DNA of 64,000 nt, from NCBI GenBank assembly GCA_014873095.1, contig CP050848.1:3221850-3285849 (forward strand), read 5' to 3'. Positions within the stretch are counted from its first letter, which is position 1, and each line of letters begins with the position of its first letter. Below are positions 43,889 through 51,657 of the stretch, piece by piece. The stretch comes from Planctomycetales bacterium ZRK34. Its GTDB lineage: Bacteria; Planctomycetota; Phycisphaerae; Phycisphaerales; Zrk34. The notes beneath the pieces are model-generated. The model was not told the DNA's origin and searched no databases. It saw only the letters and a program-made list of their open reading frames with translations. A program made the position numbers and the translations under genes.

Positions 43889-44536
43889 ATGACGATTTAT
43901 CAGCTTCGCGTCAGTCTCAAATACACCAAGCCGCCGATCTGGCGTCGCGTGGCGGTGCCGTCGAACATCACGCTCGGGCAGTTGCACGAGATTATCCAGA
44001 TCGCGATGGGCTGGACCAACAGTCATCTGCACCAGTTCATCCTGCGCGACAAATCGCTCAAGCCAACGCGCGATGAGATGCGTCGTGTTGATCTGGATGA
44101 GCCTTTGGGCGACGTGTTCATCAACCGGATGCGCGGGGAACGTGTGTTTGCGCCTGCCACGACACCGTTCGGTGACCCCATGGATATGGAGGGCGAAGAC
44201 GAGGATGAGGTGCTGTTGGAGGAAGTCTGCCCGAAGGTCAAAGGCAAACTGATCTACGAATATGATTTTGGCGACGGCTGGGAGCACACGGTCGAGGTGC
44301 AGAAGGTCGAGCCGGCGAAAAGCAAGGTCGACTATCCGGTCTGCCTGGCGGGTAAACTCGCCTGCCCGCCGGAGGACTGTGGCGGTGTGTTCGGCTATTA
44401 CCACCTGCTCGAAGTGCTGGCAGACCCCAAGCACGAGGAATACGAAGATCTGGTCGAGTGGATGGGGGACGACATTGATCCGGAAGTGTTCGATATCGAA
44501 GAGATCAACGCGATGCTCGCCGAATGGCGGGGATGA
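43889..44536 (+). CDS. Plasmid pRiA4b ORF-3-like protein
   Basis: The 215-residue protein starts MTIYQLRVSLKYTKPPIWRR and continues LGQLHEIIQIAMGWTNSHLH, the hallmark of the pRiA4b ORF-3 (IS1096 TnpR-like) family. A second conserved block is YEYDFGDGWEHTVEVQKV, and CPPEDCGGVFGYYHLLEVLA is near the end. Members are common on plasmids, transposons and islands; their biochemical role is not established. An ATG at 43871 would add six residues. It lies next to the recombinase, consistent with accessory DNA. Confidence 0.85.
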   Translation: MTIYQLRVSLKYTKPPIWRRVAVPSNITLGQLHEIIQIAMGWTNSHLHQFILRDKSLKPTRDEMRRVDLDEPLGDVFINRMRGERVFAPATTPFGDPMDMEGEDEDEVLLEEVCPKVKGKLIYEYDFGDGWEHTVEVQKVEPAKSKVDYPVCLAGKLACPPEDCGGVFGYYHLLEVLADPKHEEYEDLVEWMGDDIDPEVFDIEEINAMLAEWRG

Positions 44537-44555
44537 ACCGTCGTGCAGATCACGT

Positions 44556-44963
44556 TCAAAAATTCGGCAGCAACTTGCATATCGCAGCACGAACCTGACG
44601 AGCAAGCAACAATGCCGTGACGGCTTCATCTTGGTCGGGTTCAGGCTCTTCTTTGGGATAGCGGATTTCCACGCCGTACGGTGTCAGAGCGCATGCTGCT
44701 GAAAGCTGAGACGACAGATCATTGTCGACACTTTCGATCAGTGCCAGCAGTTCTGCGATGCTGTGCGTCTTGGGAAATTCGATCTGATGCCAGGTCAGGT
44801 AGGCCTTGAGACATTTCTCGGCGGCCTGCTGCGAATGAAAACACGACGGATAAAGCAGGGGCGGATCATGCGCCAGTAGGACCTCGGCGGATTGGAGATC
44901 GGCATTGGCTATGTTCAGCCAGCTTTCAGCGATCTCACGTCGTACCTGGTCGGCTGGTTTCAT
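44556..44963 (-). CDS. HEPN-domain protein of a HEPN/MNT pair
   Basis: The 135-residue helical protein has the HEPN pattern ESWLNIANADLQSAEVLLAH and YPSCFHSQQAAEKCLKAYLT, then KTHSIAELLALIESV. The RX4-6H RNase motif of toxic HEPN proteins is not seen; this is the variety that carries the conserved HxQQAAEKxLKA helix. It overlaps the nucleotidyltransferase gene upstream by 29 bases, the typical arrangement of two-gene HEPN/MNT toxin-antitoxin or defence modules. Which partner is toxic cannot be told from sequence. Confidence 0.85.
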   Translation of the reverse strand: MKPADQVRREIAESWLNIANADLQSAEVLLAHDPPLLYPSCFHSQQAAEKCLKAYLTWHQIEFPKTHSIAELLALIESVDNDLSSQLSAACALTPYGVEIRYPKEEPEPDQDEAVTALLLARQVRAAICKLLPNF

Positions 44964-45270
44964 AGATCACTTTGCCATACTTGTTGGCCGGGTAGGCGAT
45001 GCCGCCGATGACATCCTTGCTGTCTTCGAACCACTCAGTGGAGACTACTTTAACATCGACGGGGTGTTTGAATCCGGTGAGCGCGGCGCTGATGCGAACG
45101 CCTTCTTGTCGCGCATCGCCGGGATCGGGCTCGATGATCAGCAGGTCAATGTCGCTGTCGGGGGTCATCTGACCGGTGGCGGCGGAGCCGAAGAGGATGA
45201 TTTTGTCGGGATGGGCGACGGCCAGAATCCGGCGGACGATTTCCTGGATGACCGATTCGTCGAGGCCCAT
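44935..45270 (-). CDS. MNT-type minimal nucleotidyltransferase
   Basis: The 111-residue protein has the polymerase-beta-like motif GS-X10-D-X-D exactly (FGSAATGQMTPDSDIDLLII, residues about 27-46), with a third acidic residue expected in HPVDVKVVSTEWF. MNT proteins in HEPN/MNT pairs can AMPylate the HEPN partner to neutralise it. It is the first gene of the pair on the minus strand, overlapping the HEPN gene. Confidence 0.88.
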   Translation of the reverse strand: MGLDESVIQEIVRRILAVAHPDKIILFGSAATGQMTPDSDIDLLIIEPDPGDARQEGVRISAALTGFKHPVDVKVVSTEWFEDSKDVIGGIAYPANKYGKVIYETSRPGTT

Positions 45271-45963
45271 TTGTCTCTGACCCGAGCGAGAGAGAAAACC
45301 GATGTTTCGGACGCGGATGTGTTAACCGCTGCTGGTTGTTAAACGGAGAAACCGAGAGTTCGCGTTTGCAGCTTTGGGGTGCTGATCGAAACCCTCGGTG
45401 TTCGGATTAGACCCTTAAATCTCAGTCGCGAACCCGAGAGTTTTGACCACCACCGGCCAGTTGCGCAAATCCTGTGGGAAACTTGGGTAAAGACAAAACC
45501 CCGACGGCTTGCGCCAGCGGGGTTTTTCGTTAACTGGCGTGTCGCTCAGTTACGCGACTGGACCAAAAACTCCCTGTTCAAAACCGATTTCGAACTTTCT
45601 CTCAAAACTCGCGCGCCGAGAGACGACTCTCGGCCTGTCAACCCGTCGCGTAAGCTATTGTATTTGAATAGATTGTGATTTCAGTCAAATCGTCTCCGGG
45701 AAGTTCGAAAGGTTCTGTTCGCACCGCGGACAGAACCATCTGTTAACCACTTTTATCGCGCTTCCGTTAACCCAGGGCTGCTTGGTTCGAAGGCCATGCA
45801 ATTTCCAACCTAGCGGTTAACGGGGCGCGCATACGAGAGAGAGTCGGGAACCGGTGTTCGGTGGCTGATTCTGTTAAACTAACCCTGTCGGCGGTATTCA
45901 TAAACATTGTCTATTCCATGATATTTCAGCAGTTGCGAGCATATCACAAGTGACAGCGTTGTT
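45271..45963. other. Structured non-coding stretch with hairpins and GTTAAC repeats
   Basis: About 690 bases lack a convincing gene. GTTAAC occurs five times (45321, 45529, 45742, 45766, 45816) and GTTAAAC twice (45338, 45873), far more than expected in high-GC DNA. CCGAGAGTT recurs near 45351 and 45433. Hairpins include GCCGAGAG/CTCTCGGC (45615-45634, ACGA loop) and GGTTCTGT/ACAGAACC (45711-45737). No tRNA or integron attC pattern was found. It separates the HEPN/MNT pair from the zeta-toxin remnant. Confidence 0.5.
45495..45527. terminator. Bidirectional intrinsic terminator
   Basis: AAAACCCCG (45495-45503) pairs with CGGGGTTTT (45518-45526), followed by a further T. The A-run on the left makes it work on both strands. 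It stands alone in the non-coding stretch, so it may end a transcript that I could not identify. Confidence 0.7.
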
Positions 45964-46161
45964 CTACTGACTATTGGGTTGATCGCCCAGTTGTGCCAGG
46001 ATTTCAACCTCATCCGGTTGCACCCAGACGACCTTACCGTCACGCCACTGCGGCACCGGCTCGCCGCGCAGTTTGGCTTCGTTAAGCGCTCTGCGAGTGG
46101 CGCGGACCATCGCGACCTGCGTGCCGGCCATGTCCTGGTTCTTGTCTGACCACTGAATCAT
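45964..46161 (-). CDS. Small protein downstream of a zeta-toxin remnant
   Basis: The 65-residue protein (MIQWSDKNQDMAGTQ...) has a helical N-terminal half with ATRRALNEAKLRGEPVPQWR and a DGKVVWVQPDEVE end. Such short proteins are commonly found beside zeta-toxin kinases and may be antitoxins or accessory factors; this is inference from context. Its start overlaps the stop of the toxin fragment by four bases (ATGA), so the two were one operon. Confidence 0.5.
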   Translation of the reverse strand: MIQWSDKNQDMAGTQVAMVRATRRALNEAKLRGEPVPQWRDGKVVWVQPDEVEILAQLGDQPNSQ

Positions 46162-46284
46162 GGCTGGCCTCCTTTGTCGATCAACACCAGTGGCATCTTC
46201 ATGGCATCATAGACTTGCCAGCTATCGACCAACGACTTGTACCGGTTCTGAAAGTTCGACCAGCCCTGCTCAAAGCGTCGACGG
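46158..46284 (-). pseudogene. C-terminal fragment of a zeta-toxin family kinase
   Basis: The frame encodes IRRRFEQGWSNFQNRYKSLV then DSWQVYDAMKMPLVLIDKGG, the C-terminal signature of planctomycete-type zeta toxins (RRRFxxGxxNFxxxYxxLxDSWxVYDN). The nucleotide-binding core expected upstream is missing: the similarity stops near 46284, where the transposase fragment begins on the other strand. The gene is therefore a remnant, cut by insertion or rearrangement. Confidence 0.6.
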
Positions 46285-47111
46285 ATGCAGGCCGAAGGTA
46301 ATGAAGCGCCTAAGCCGGTCAAGCAGGGCGGGCGTCCCGTGATCTCGGACACGATTCGTGAACTGGTGATTCGCATTGCTCGTGAGTCGGGCGTGGGCTA
46401 TTCGAATATCCTCGGTGAACTGAAGAAACTGGGCATCAGCATCAGTCGCACCTCGATCCACAACATCCTCATAGCAGAGGGTCTGTATCCGGATCCGAGA
46501 CGCGTGACCGGCACCTGGGAGAACTTCATCAAACGCCACGCCAAGACGCTGTGGGCCACGGACTTCGCTACGAAGAAGGTTCTGGCGCTTGGGGGTTTCG
46601 TCGACTACTTCATCCTCTTCTTCATCCATATTGAGACACGTCAGGTCATCGTTTGCCCCGTCACAGCCCATCCGGACACTGAATGGATGAAACAACAGGT
46701 TCGCAACTTCTTCATCGAGTGGGCCGCACTCGGTCTGTCGATCACGCATCTGCTGCACGACTGGGATACCAAGTACATGCGAGCGTTCGACGCGATCTTC
46801 GAATCCGAGGGCGTGACCGTACACAAGGTCGGCCTGTTGGCGTCCAACTTGAATGCCTACGCCGAGCGGTGGGTGCAATCGCTGAAACACGAATGCTTGA
46901 ATCATTTCATCGTCTTCGGCGAACGGCATCTTCAACGCCTGGTCAACGAATATGTCGACTACTATAACGTACTACGCCCACATCAAGGTGTCGGCAATGT
47001 TGTGCTCGATCCTGATGCCCCCCCGTGCCGTTGGCGTACAACGGCGAACAGGTTGCATCCCAGGATATTCTCGGAGGACTCATCAAGCACTACCACCGCA
47101 ACGCGGCGTGA
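46285..47111 (+). pseudogene. Truncated and frameshifted DDE (integrase-core) transposase
   Basis: The frame begins in mid-protein with GGRPVISDTIRELVIRIARE. It has the rve-type catalytic core: first Asp in KTLWATDFATKK, second Asp in HLLHDWDTKYMRAFD, Glu in NLNAYAERWVQSLKHECLNH. The N-terminal third is absent. The normal C-terminus (PLAYNGEQVASQDILGGLIK, then HYHRNAA and TGA at 47109-47111) lies in another frame after a run of seven C (47018-47024), so a frameshift has occurred. Programmed slippage or a sequencing error are the alternatives. No terminal inverted repeats were found. Confidence 0.75.
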
Positions 47112-47586
47112 ATCCGCCATCGACAACTTGAATTCGTCCAACCGCAGCGTGGTTGCTGTGCGCTGCCGTTGGAATTGGACGGGTTCCAGTCGATCGAACG
47201 AGATCGGCTGCGCCAATCTTGACTTTTCAAAGAGCTACGGACTCGATCTTATCATGCGTCAATTATTTTGAATAGCGCGGTACGCACACATCTGTGTCGA
47301 ACTACTGACGCTGTACAGCTAGGGGAATGCACCCCCCATCATGGTAGACAAAAGAACATACTTGACGGCCCATTTTGAATTCAGTATTGTTCATCTAGTC
47401 CACATCAACATTATTACAGGTGTGTTCCGGTGGGTACAAGAATCGATTTTGCATACCGTAGCGGCAAGGAGCTTTCGATCTTCTGGTCGTCATGGGTCTG
47501 CTTCTGTGCGGATGTTGCGGCAGAGAGCCTTTGCCATTGCGTGCAATAGGCTGCATGGACACTTAATCGCATTGCTAGGAGCAAGT
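47112..47586. other. Gap downstream of transposase remnant
   Basis: No gene is seen. It contains the left copy of a 100-base imperfect repeat (47178-47277). An open frame continues through most of the gap ahead of the ATG at 47587 but has no plausible ribosome site or family resemblance, so I leave it out. Confidence 0.4.
47178..47277 (+). repeat. 100-base imperfect direct repeat, left copy
   Basis: Aligned without gaps against 49757-49856, this copy matches at about 73 of 100 positions by my count. Shared blocks include AGTCGAT and GATCGG, TTCAAAGAGCT versus TGTCAAAGAGCT, and TTTTGA-AGCG at the end. The copies flank the first surface-protein genes. It may be the end of an insertion sequence or a recombination point. 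Confidence 0.55.
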
Positions 47587-48321
47587 ATGTTCACGCTGAT
47601 TGGCTACCGAGGATTGCAAGTCGTAGCACCGCCACCGGATAATTCCGGAGGGGCGGTACTAAATGATAATATGCAAATCATTGCCAACCGTGTTGGTCCG
47701 GTTCACAGTGATACTGTTGATCCAACGGCCAATGACGATGGTGCCAACACGAATGGCAAAGGCGCATTCTATACCTATTCAAAATGGATCAATACGTCGA
47801 CGGAGCAAGTGTTCATTTGTCTGGACAACACGTCTGAAAGTGCTGTCTGGAAGAATGTTACAAATATCGCAGATACCGACGAACTGCCCGAGGGTGTTAC
47901 TAACCTTTACAACCAAATCAGTGACGTGACACTGAGCATGAACAAGTCACGTATCGACATTGGTGCGGTACAATCGTCCAATCCGAGTGGTTACTATGTC
48001 GGGTTGCTTTCAGATATGGGGTTATACCATTGTCGTTTGGGCACTAGCGACAACACTGTAGACGGGGGTATTCGTTATGCCAGCACAGAAACACCGCAAG
48101 TGTACGTGGATGGTTGGAAGGATATTCTGTACGGCGTAAATATCTCGCAGGACACCGGTAATATTTTGCAATTCAATCCGCTGGGTTCGATTTTGACAAT
48201 CAATACCCACAGCGGCGATAGTGTTGAAGTTGGACTTAATGGGCGGCCAATAGTGCAGAGCTATAAGGCCAGCATGGGCGCTTATCCGCCGAGGGAAATC
48301 ATCTCTGGAGGTACTTTCTGA
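47587..48321 (+). CDS. LNDN-module surface/tail-fibre-like protein 1
   Basis: The 244-residue protein begins MFTLIGYRGLQVVAPPPDNS with GGAVLNDNMQIIANRVGPVH, and continues to GKGAFYTYSKWINTSTEQVF and CLDNTSESAVWKN. This about 95-residue N-terminal module is shared with the proteins at 51113 and 51658. The remainder is beta-rich, unlike the others, and ends with YKASMGAYPPREII. There is no signal peptide. The pattern, a constant N-terminus and changing C-terminus, resembles phage tail fibres. AGGAG precedes the ATG; its stop overlaps the next start (TGATG). Confidence 0.6.
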   Translation: MFTLIGYRGLQVVAPPPDNSGGAVLNDNMQIIANRVGPVHSDTVDPTANDDGANTNGKGAFYTYSKWINTSTEQVFICLDNTSESAVWKNVTNIADTDELPEGVTNLYNQISDVTLSMNKSRIDIGAVQSSNPSGYYVGLLSDMGLYHCRLGTSDNTVDGGIRYASTETPQVYVDGWKDILYGVNISQDTGNILQFNPLGSILTINTHSGDSVEVGLNGRPIVQSYKASMGAYPPREIISGGTF

Positions 48322-49235
48322 TGACAACGTACTACATCGCACTGACCGGAAATGACAGCACGGGCGATGGATCAAATGGTAATCCGTGGCGCACCCCAGA
48401 ACCATTCCACAATATCGCTGTAGAAGGCCAGGATTCACTTATTCTTAAAAATGGAACTTGGGACTATAACGACACGGCTAGCTTTCCGGCGGGCAATCAA
48501 TTCCAATTCGGTTTCACCTATCAGGGAGAGAGTCGAAGCGGTTGCGTGTTGTCTGATGATGGTTCGAATTGGACTAACGAACAATTTGGGGCCGATGGTA
48601 AGACAACCATCGTCAAAGACATGACGTTAATGGGGATCGTCAAGACTACGAACGAAAACATCGCTGGTGCGACGTTAGCTGGAACCGTCATATTCGACAG
48701 TATCCAGTTCAACGATATTGACGTGAGTAACGGAACGTCATCGAATGCGCCCTTCATGGGGCGCGATGGTACCGGTGTTAGCAACGCTTCATTCGATGTC
48801 ACATTTCAGTTTTGTGAGTTCTACAACATCTTCAAGACGACAACAAACGGATTTGTATTCGGACATCGACGAGCGAGCGATGCAAGCAACGACAGCACGA
48901 TTCGTTTCGTCAATAGTACCTACCATTGTGATCAAACGGGAGCTGCCGTTCCGTTGGCGGTAATTCTTACGGGTATATCCATATCCACATATTATCATTA
49001 TTATGCAAGAAATATGATCTTTTTCAATGACAGTGGGGCAACATACACCCTAATCGAAACCGCATCGGAAATATCACAGGACGACGACTATTCAGATTAT
49101 TATCTGATGACCAATCCACCGACGCTAGGTGGCAACTCGATCACGAGTGACCCTCTCTTCATGGACTCGTCCAGCAATAATTACAATCTTCGTCCGACTT
49201 CACCGTGTATCAATGCCGGAACGGCGGTGGTGTGA
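48321..49235 (+). CDS. Right-handed beta-helix protein
   Basis: The 304-residue protein opens MTTYYIALTGNDSTGDGSNG with NPWRTPEPFHNIAVEGQDSL, the usual start of pectate-lyase-like beta-helix proteins, and ends YNLRPTSPCINAGT, the usual end. Between them are short strands repeating about every 22-25 residues. No signal peptide is seen, again as in phage tail spikes. Catalytic residues for polysaccharide cleavage could not be assigned. It overlaps both neighbours by one base, so the three genes form one unit. Confidence 0.7.
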   Translation: MTTYYIALTGNDSTGDGSNGNPWRTPEPFHNIAVEGQDSLILKNGTWDYNDTASFPAGNQFQFGFTYQGESRSGCVLSDDGSNWTNEQFGADGKTTIVKDMTLMGIVKTTNENIAGATLAGTVIFDSIQFNDIDVSNGTSSNAPFMGRDGTGVSNASFDVTFQFCEFYNIFKTTTNGFVFGHRRASDASNDSTIRFVNSTYHCDQTGAAVPLAVILTGISISTYYHYYARNMIFFNDSGATYTLIETASEISQDDDYSDYYLMTNPPTLGGNSITSDPLFMDSSSNNYNLRPTSPCINAGTAVV

Positions 49236-49696
49236 TGCAAAAATTCGAAAACAAAGATTTCGCTATTGTGGTTCGACAGGGAGTGTCTGCGGATCTGTTG
49301 ACTGACGCGACAAAGGGCACTTGTTACCGCGGCGAGATGCTCTATTGCACAGATGACCGAACGCTCTCGATAGCGGATGCAGATGCGGGTGCCTCTTTGC
49401 CCAACATTATCCCCGTTGGATCGATGGTGCGCCGAGTTGCTGTTTCCAGTTCCCCGTACGATGCAGACCTAAGTGATTATTATGTCGGCGTTGACACGAG
49501 TTCTGGCGCAATTACGGTTAATCTTCCTGCCTCTACATCGGGCAAGGTCATTGTCGTGAAAGACGAAGGCGGGAACGCGGGAACCAATAACATTACCGTG
49601 GTGGGAACGATCGATGGGGGCACCAATCACACGATTAATGTCAACTATGGAACCGTCTCATTGATTGGCGACGGTTCCGCTTGGTTCAAGGTGTGA
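49235..49696 (+). CDS. Tail-fibre-like beta protein
   Basis: The 153-residue protein has a phage-virion-like pattern: YYVGVDTSSGAITVNLPAST, GKVIVVKDEGGNAGTNNITV and TINVNYGTVSLIGDGSAWFK. The first 60 residues (MQKFENKDFAIVVRQGVSAD) are unlike anything I recognise. The ATG at 49235 overlaps the stop of the beta-helix gene (TGATG). Like its neighbours, it has no export signal. Confidence 0.6.
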   Translation: MQKFENKDFAIVVRQGVSADLLTDATKGTCYRGEMLYCTDDRTLSIADADAGASLPNIIPVGSMVRRVAVSSSPYDADLSDYYVGVDTSSGAITVNLPASTSGKVIVVKDEGGNAGTNNITVVGTIDGGTNHTINVNYGTVSLIGDGSAWFKV

Positions 49697-49756
49697 ACGG
49701 CCGGCATCTTTTATTTAGATCGGTTAAGTATAGTTGTGAGATATGGTTGATGTGGG

Positions 49757-49856
49757 GACGAGTTTCAGTCGATCTCGTGGGATCGGGTACGTGATTCCTG
49801 ACTTGTCAAAGAGCTGAAGGCTCAATTTTATCGAGCGTTAATGTTTTTGAGCAGCG
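49757..49856 (+). repeat. 100-base imperfect direct repeat, right copy
   Basis: This is the partner of 47178-47277, offset 2579 bases, alignable without gaps. Its last 29 bases run into the 3' end of the minus-strand fucosyltransferase-like gene, including its stop codon. Confidence 0.55.
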
Positions 49857-50844
49857 TGACGTCTCCAGAAATGTTCCCATGCTTATCAACGTATATCCAT
49901 TCATTATCATCAAGTCCTGTCATGTGATAGTGTGGATGCAGCAGTTTGGGTTGAGAAGATATAAAACCAGCCCAATCTGAGAATGTGCTATGGCCTAGCA
50001 CGAGGAGATCGGCCACCACCATCTGATGAAATGTCGCGAAAGGAGATTCATTCAAGTGAAAAATTATGCGTCGATGAGATTTCGTCAATGCATGGCGTAT
50101 TTGGTCCATTGCATTCGTGGTGCCATCGGAATAGATGTGAAAGACGGCAGATTTCTTGGAGAGCAGTGATTCAAGTTGATCGATAATATTTGTATAATAT
50201 GAAATAGGCAGCCACCGTCCATTGCGGACCGTGGCGTCACCTCGACGTATGTGAATTGCTATATTATACCGGCCTTCTGATACAATCCGTTTTTTTGCAG
50301 GGTGCTCAGTGCAGAAGTATTTATGCCGCAGCTTATTAATTACTCGTGAATAAACATCGTGCTCAATCGCACCTTTCGCATGCCATTGGCGTGCCTGCAC
50401 GAGTAGCACGCGAATTGCGTGCTGAAATATCAGGAGAGTTGGCTGCGGCCTAGCCTGCAGCCCTCGGATCACGTTGTATAAACTATCCCATGAAATCCCA
50501 TGCCAACGAGGTGATACCTGTACCAATTGAGACACGAAGTATGAATAGTGAGAGTCAGTTAACATGCACTCGTCAGTACCAAGCCCCATGAATCGCTCCC
50601 ATTCGGCATCGCGTAACGGGCTGTGGAGATAGGCTATATTGAATAGCTCGCTAACAATCATGCCAGTGACAATGTCCTTGAGTTGATGCCCTAGGCGACC
50701 GCCTGAATTCGCAATTGCAGTCACAGCGTGGCCATGCTGGCCTGGAGTGTGCACTCTTCGAATCATTTTAGATATTCTACTTGTAGCCGCTATTGTCATT
50801 TTCATATTGTCCTGCATATAGCATGAATATGTACGTAGCTTCAT
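49828..50844 (-). CDS. Fucosyltransferase-like glycosyltransferase
   Basis: The 338-residue protein has a GT11/NodZ-like layout: an early GGRLGHQLKDIVTG loop, the GDP-sugar-binding NIAIHIRRGDATV motif near residue 195, and a late LLVLGHSTFSDWAGFISSQP. These fit an alpha-1,2- or alpha-1,6-fucosyltransferase acting on a cell-surface glycan. An internal start at MKMTIAATS (residue 14) is possible. It is antisense within the surface-protein cassette and A/T-rich, suggesting separate insertion. Confidence 0.7.
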   Translation of the reverse strand: MKLRTYSCYMQDNMKMTIAATSRISKMIRRVHTPGQHGHAVTAIANSGGRLGHQLKDIVTGMIVSELFNIAYLHSPLRDAEWERFMGLGTDECMLTDSHYSYFVSQLVQVSPRWHGISWDSLYNVIRGLQARPQPTLLIFQHAIRVLLVQARQWHAKGAIEHDVYSRVINKLRHKYFCTEHPAKKRIVSEGRYNIAIHIRRGDATVRNGRWLPISYYTNIIDQLESLLSKKSAVFHIYSDGTTNAMDQIRHALTKSHRRIIFHLNESPFATFHQMVVADLLVLGHSTFSDWAGFISSQPKLLHPHYHMTGLDDNEWIYVDKHGNISGDVTLLKNINAR

Positions 50845-51112
50845 TCTCCGCGCCCCGTATTGGGGGGCTAGGCAGTGGTCATACAGATAGTATCTCGATA
50901 TGCTGCAAAGACCGAAGCGTATCCCCTATGAGAATTTGATGATCAGACTTGACTGTTTGATAGTTAGTTGGTATTTCTAACAAATCGACTGTGCACATAC
51001 CGGGAACAGTTTATTGATCTGGGGTTTGTTATATCACGGGGTTTCGGGGCTAGCTCTAAGAGAAATTTGCCCAGTGAGCATTTTGGTTGTGCTCATTGTT
51101 CGTTACTTAGCC
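50845..51112. other. A/T-rich gap, nothing recognised
   Basis: No gene, RNA or repeat could be supported. The sequence is much lower in GC than the first 42 kb of the window. It probably holds the promoter of the minus-strand glycosyltransferase. Confidence 0.3.
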
Positions 51113-51550
51113 ATGCCTAAGTCGTCTCCCCATGCGCACGTAGTATGCTATTCGAAGTTCACGTTGGTAGATAATAATAGCTCGCAAATCATCTCGCCAT
51201 CTGCTTCTGAAGATGGCAAGATGGCGATCAATACCAAATATGCAGAAATTGCTAAGTGTGTACGGTCGATTCCGACGGTAGATGATAACGAAGTCGACAT
51301 TTCTAGTAATGGCAAGAATATTTTCTGTTCCAAGTGGGGCAATGCAATGCCGCAGCAACTGTTTGTATGCCATGATAATAGCCACGCTGTTGCGACATGG
51401 AAGAGTATTCCGACCTCTGTCGGTACTGCCGGGGACACAAATATACAGATTCAGCTCAACGAATTAGGCAGTTTGGCGGGAAGATACGACCGGGCTGGTT
51501 ACGGTTTGCAAAATACGGAAGACGGCGGTGGACAGTATGGACAACAATGA
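51113..51550 (+). CDS. LNDN-module protein 2, short and diverged
   Basis: The 145-residue product aligns with the N-terminal module of its neighbours: SQIISPSASEDGKMAINTKY matches LQIVSPAPSAEGGSALNDNF, and CSKWGNAMPQQLFVCHDNSH matches FSKWLNTATMQVFLCTDNTA. Past the module, IQIQLNELGSLAG matches TQIQFNDSGSLAG of protein 3. The YRGLQ start is lost, key residues differ and the frame stops soon after the module. It is probably a decaying or minimal paralogue. The start codon is uncertain; no ribosome site is clear. Confidence 0.45.
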   Translation: MPKSSPHAHVVCYSKFTLVDNNSSQIISPSASEDGKMAINTKYAEIAKCVRSIPTVDDNEVDISSNGKNIFCSKWGNAMPQQLFVCHDNSHAVATWKSIPTSVGTAGDTNIQIQLNELGSLAGRYDRAGYGLQNTEDGGGQYGQQ

Positions 51551-51657
51551 TGATATGCCTGATCTGATGGTGAATATTACGCTATCAATACCCATCGTAA
51601 TGGATTGAATGACATCTGACGGTTGATTGTGCAATTTGTAAACCAAAAGGATATCGG

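Noticed and set aside
45379..45678. 99-codon frame in the non-coding stretch
   Set aside because: It spans an intrinsic terminator and hairpins, has no ribosome site, and its product resembles no protein.
45700..45800. tRNA gene suggested by GGTTCGAAGG and AAGTTCGAAAGG
   Set aside because: The flanking bases cannot form a five-base T-stem or an acceptor stem.
45321..45879. Integron attC-like sites suggested by GTTAAC/GTTAAAC repeats
   Set aside because: The core pairs RYYYAAC/GTTRRRY are not formed with proper spacing, and no tyrosine integron integrase is present.
47341..47586. N-terminal extension of the first LNDN protein
   Set aside because: The paralogue at 51658 begins at the equivalent of 47587, where AGGAG is present; the upstream stretch is unrelated.
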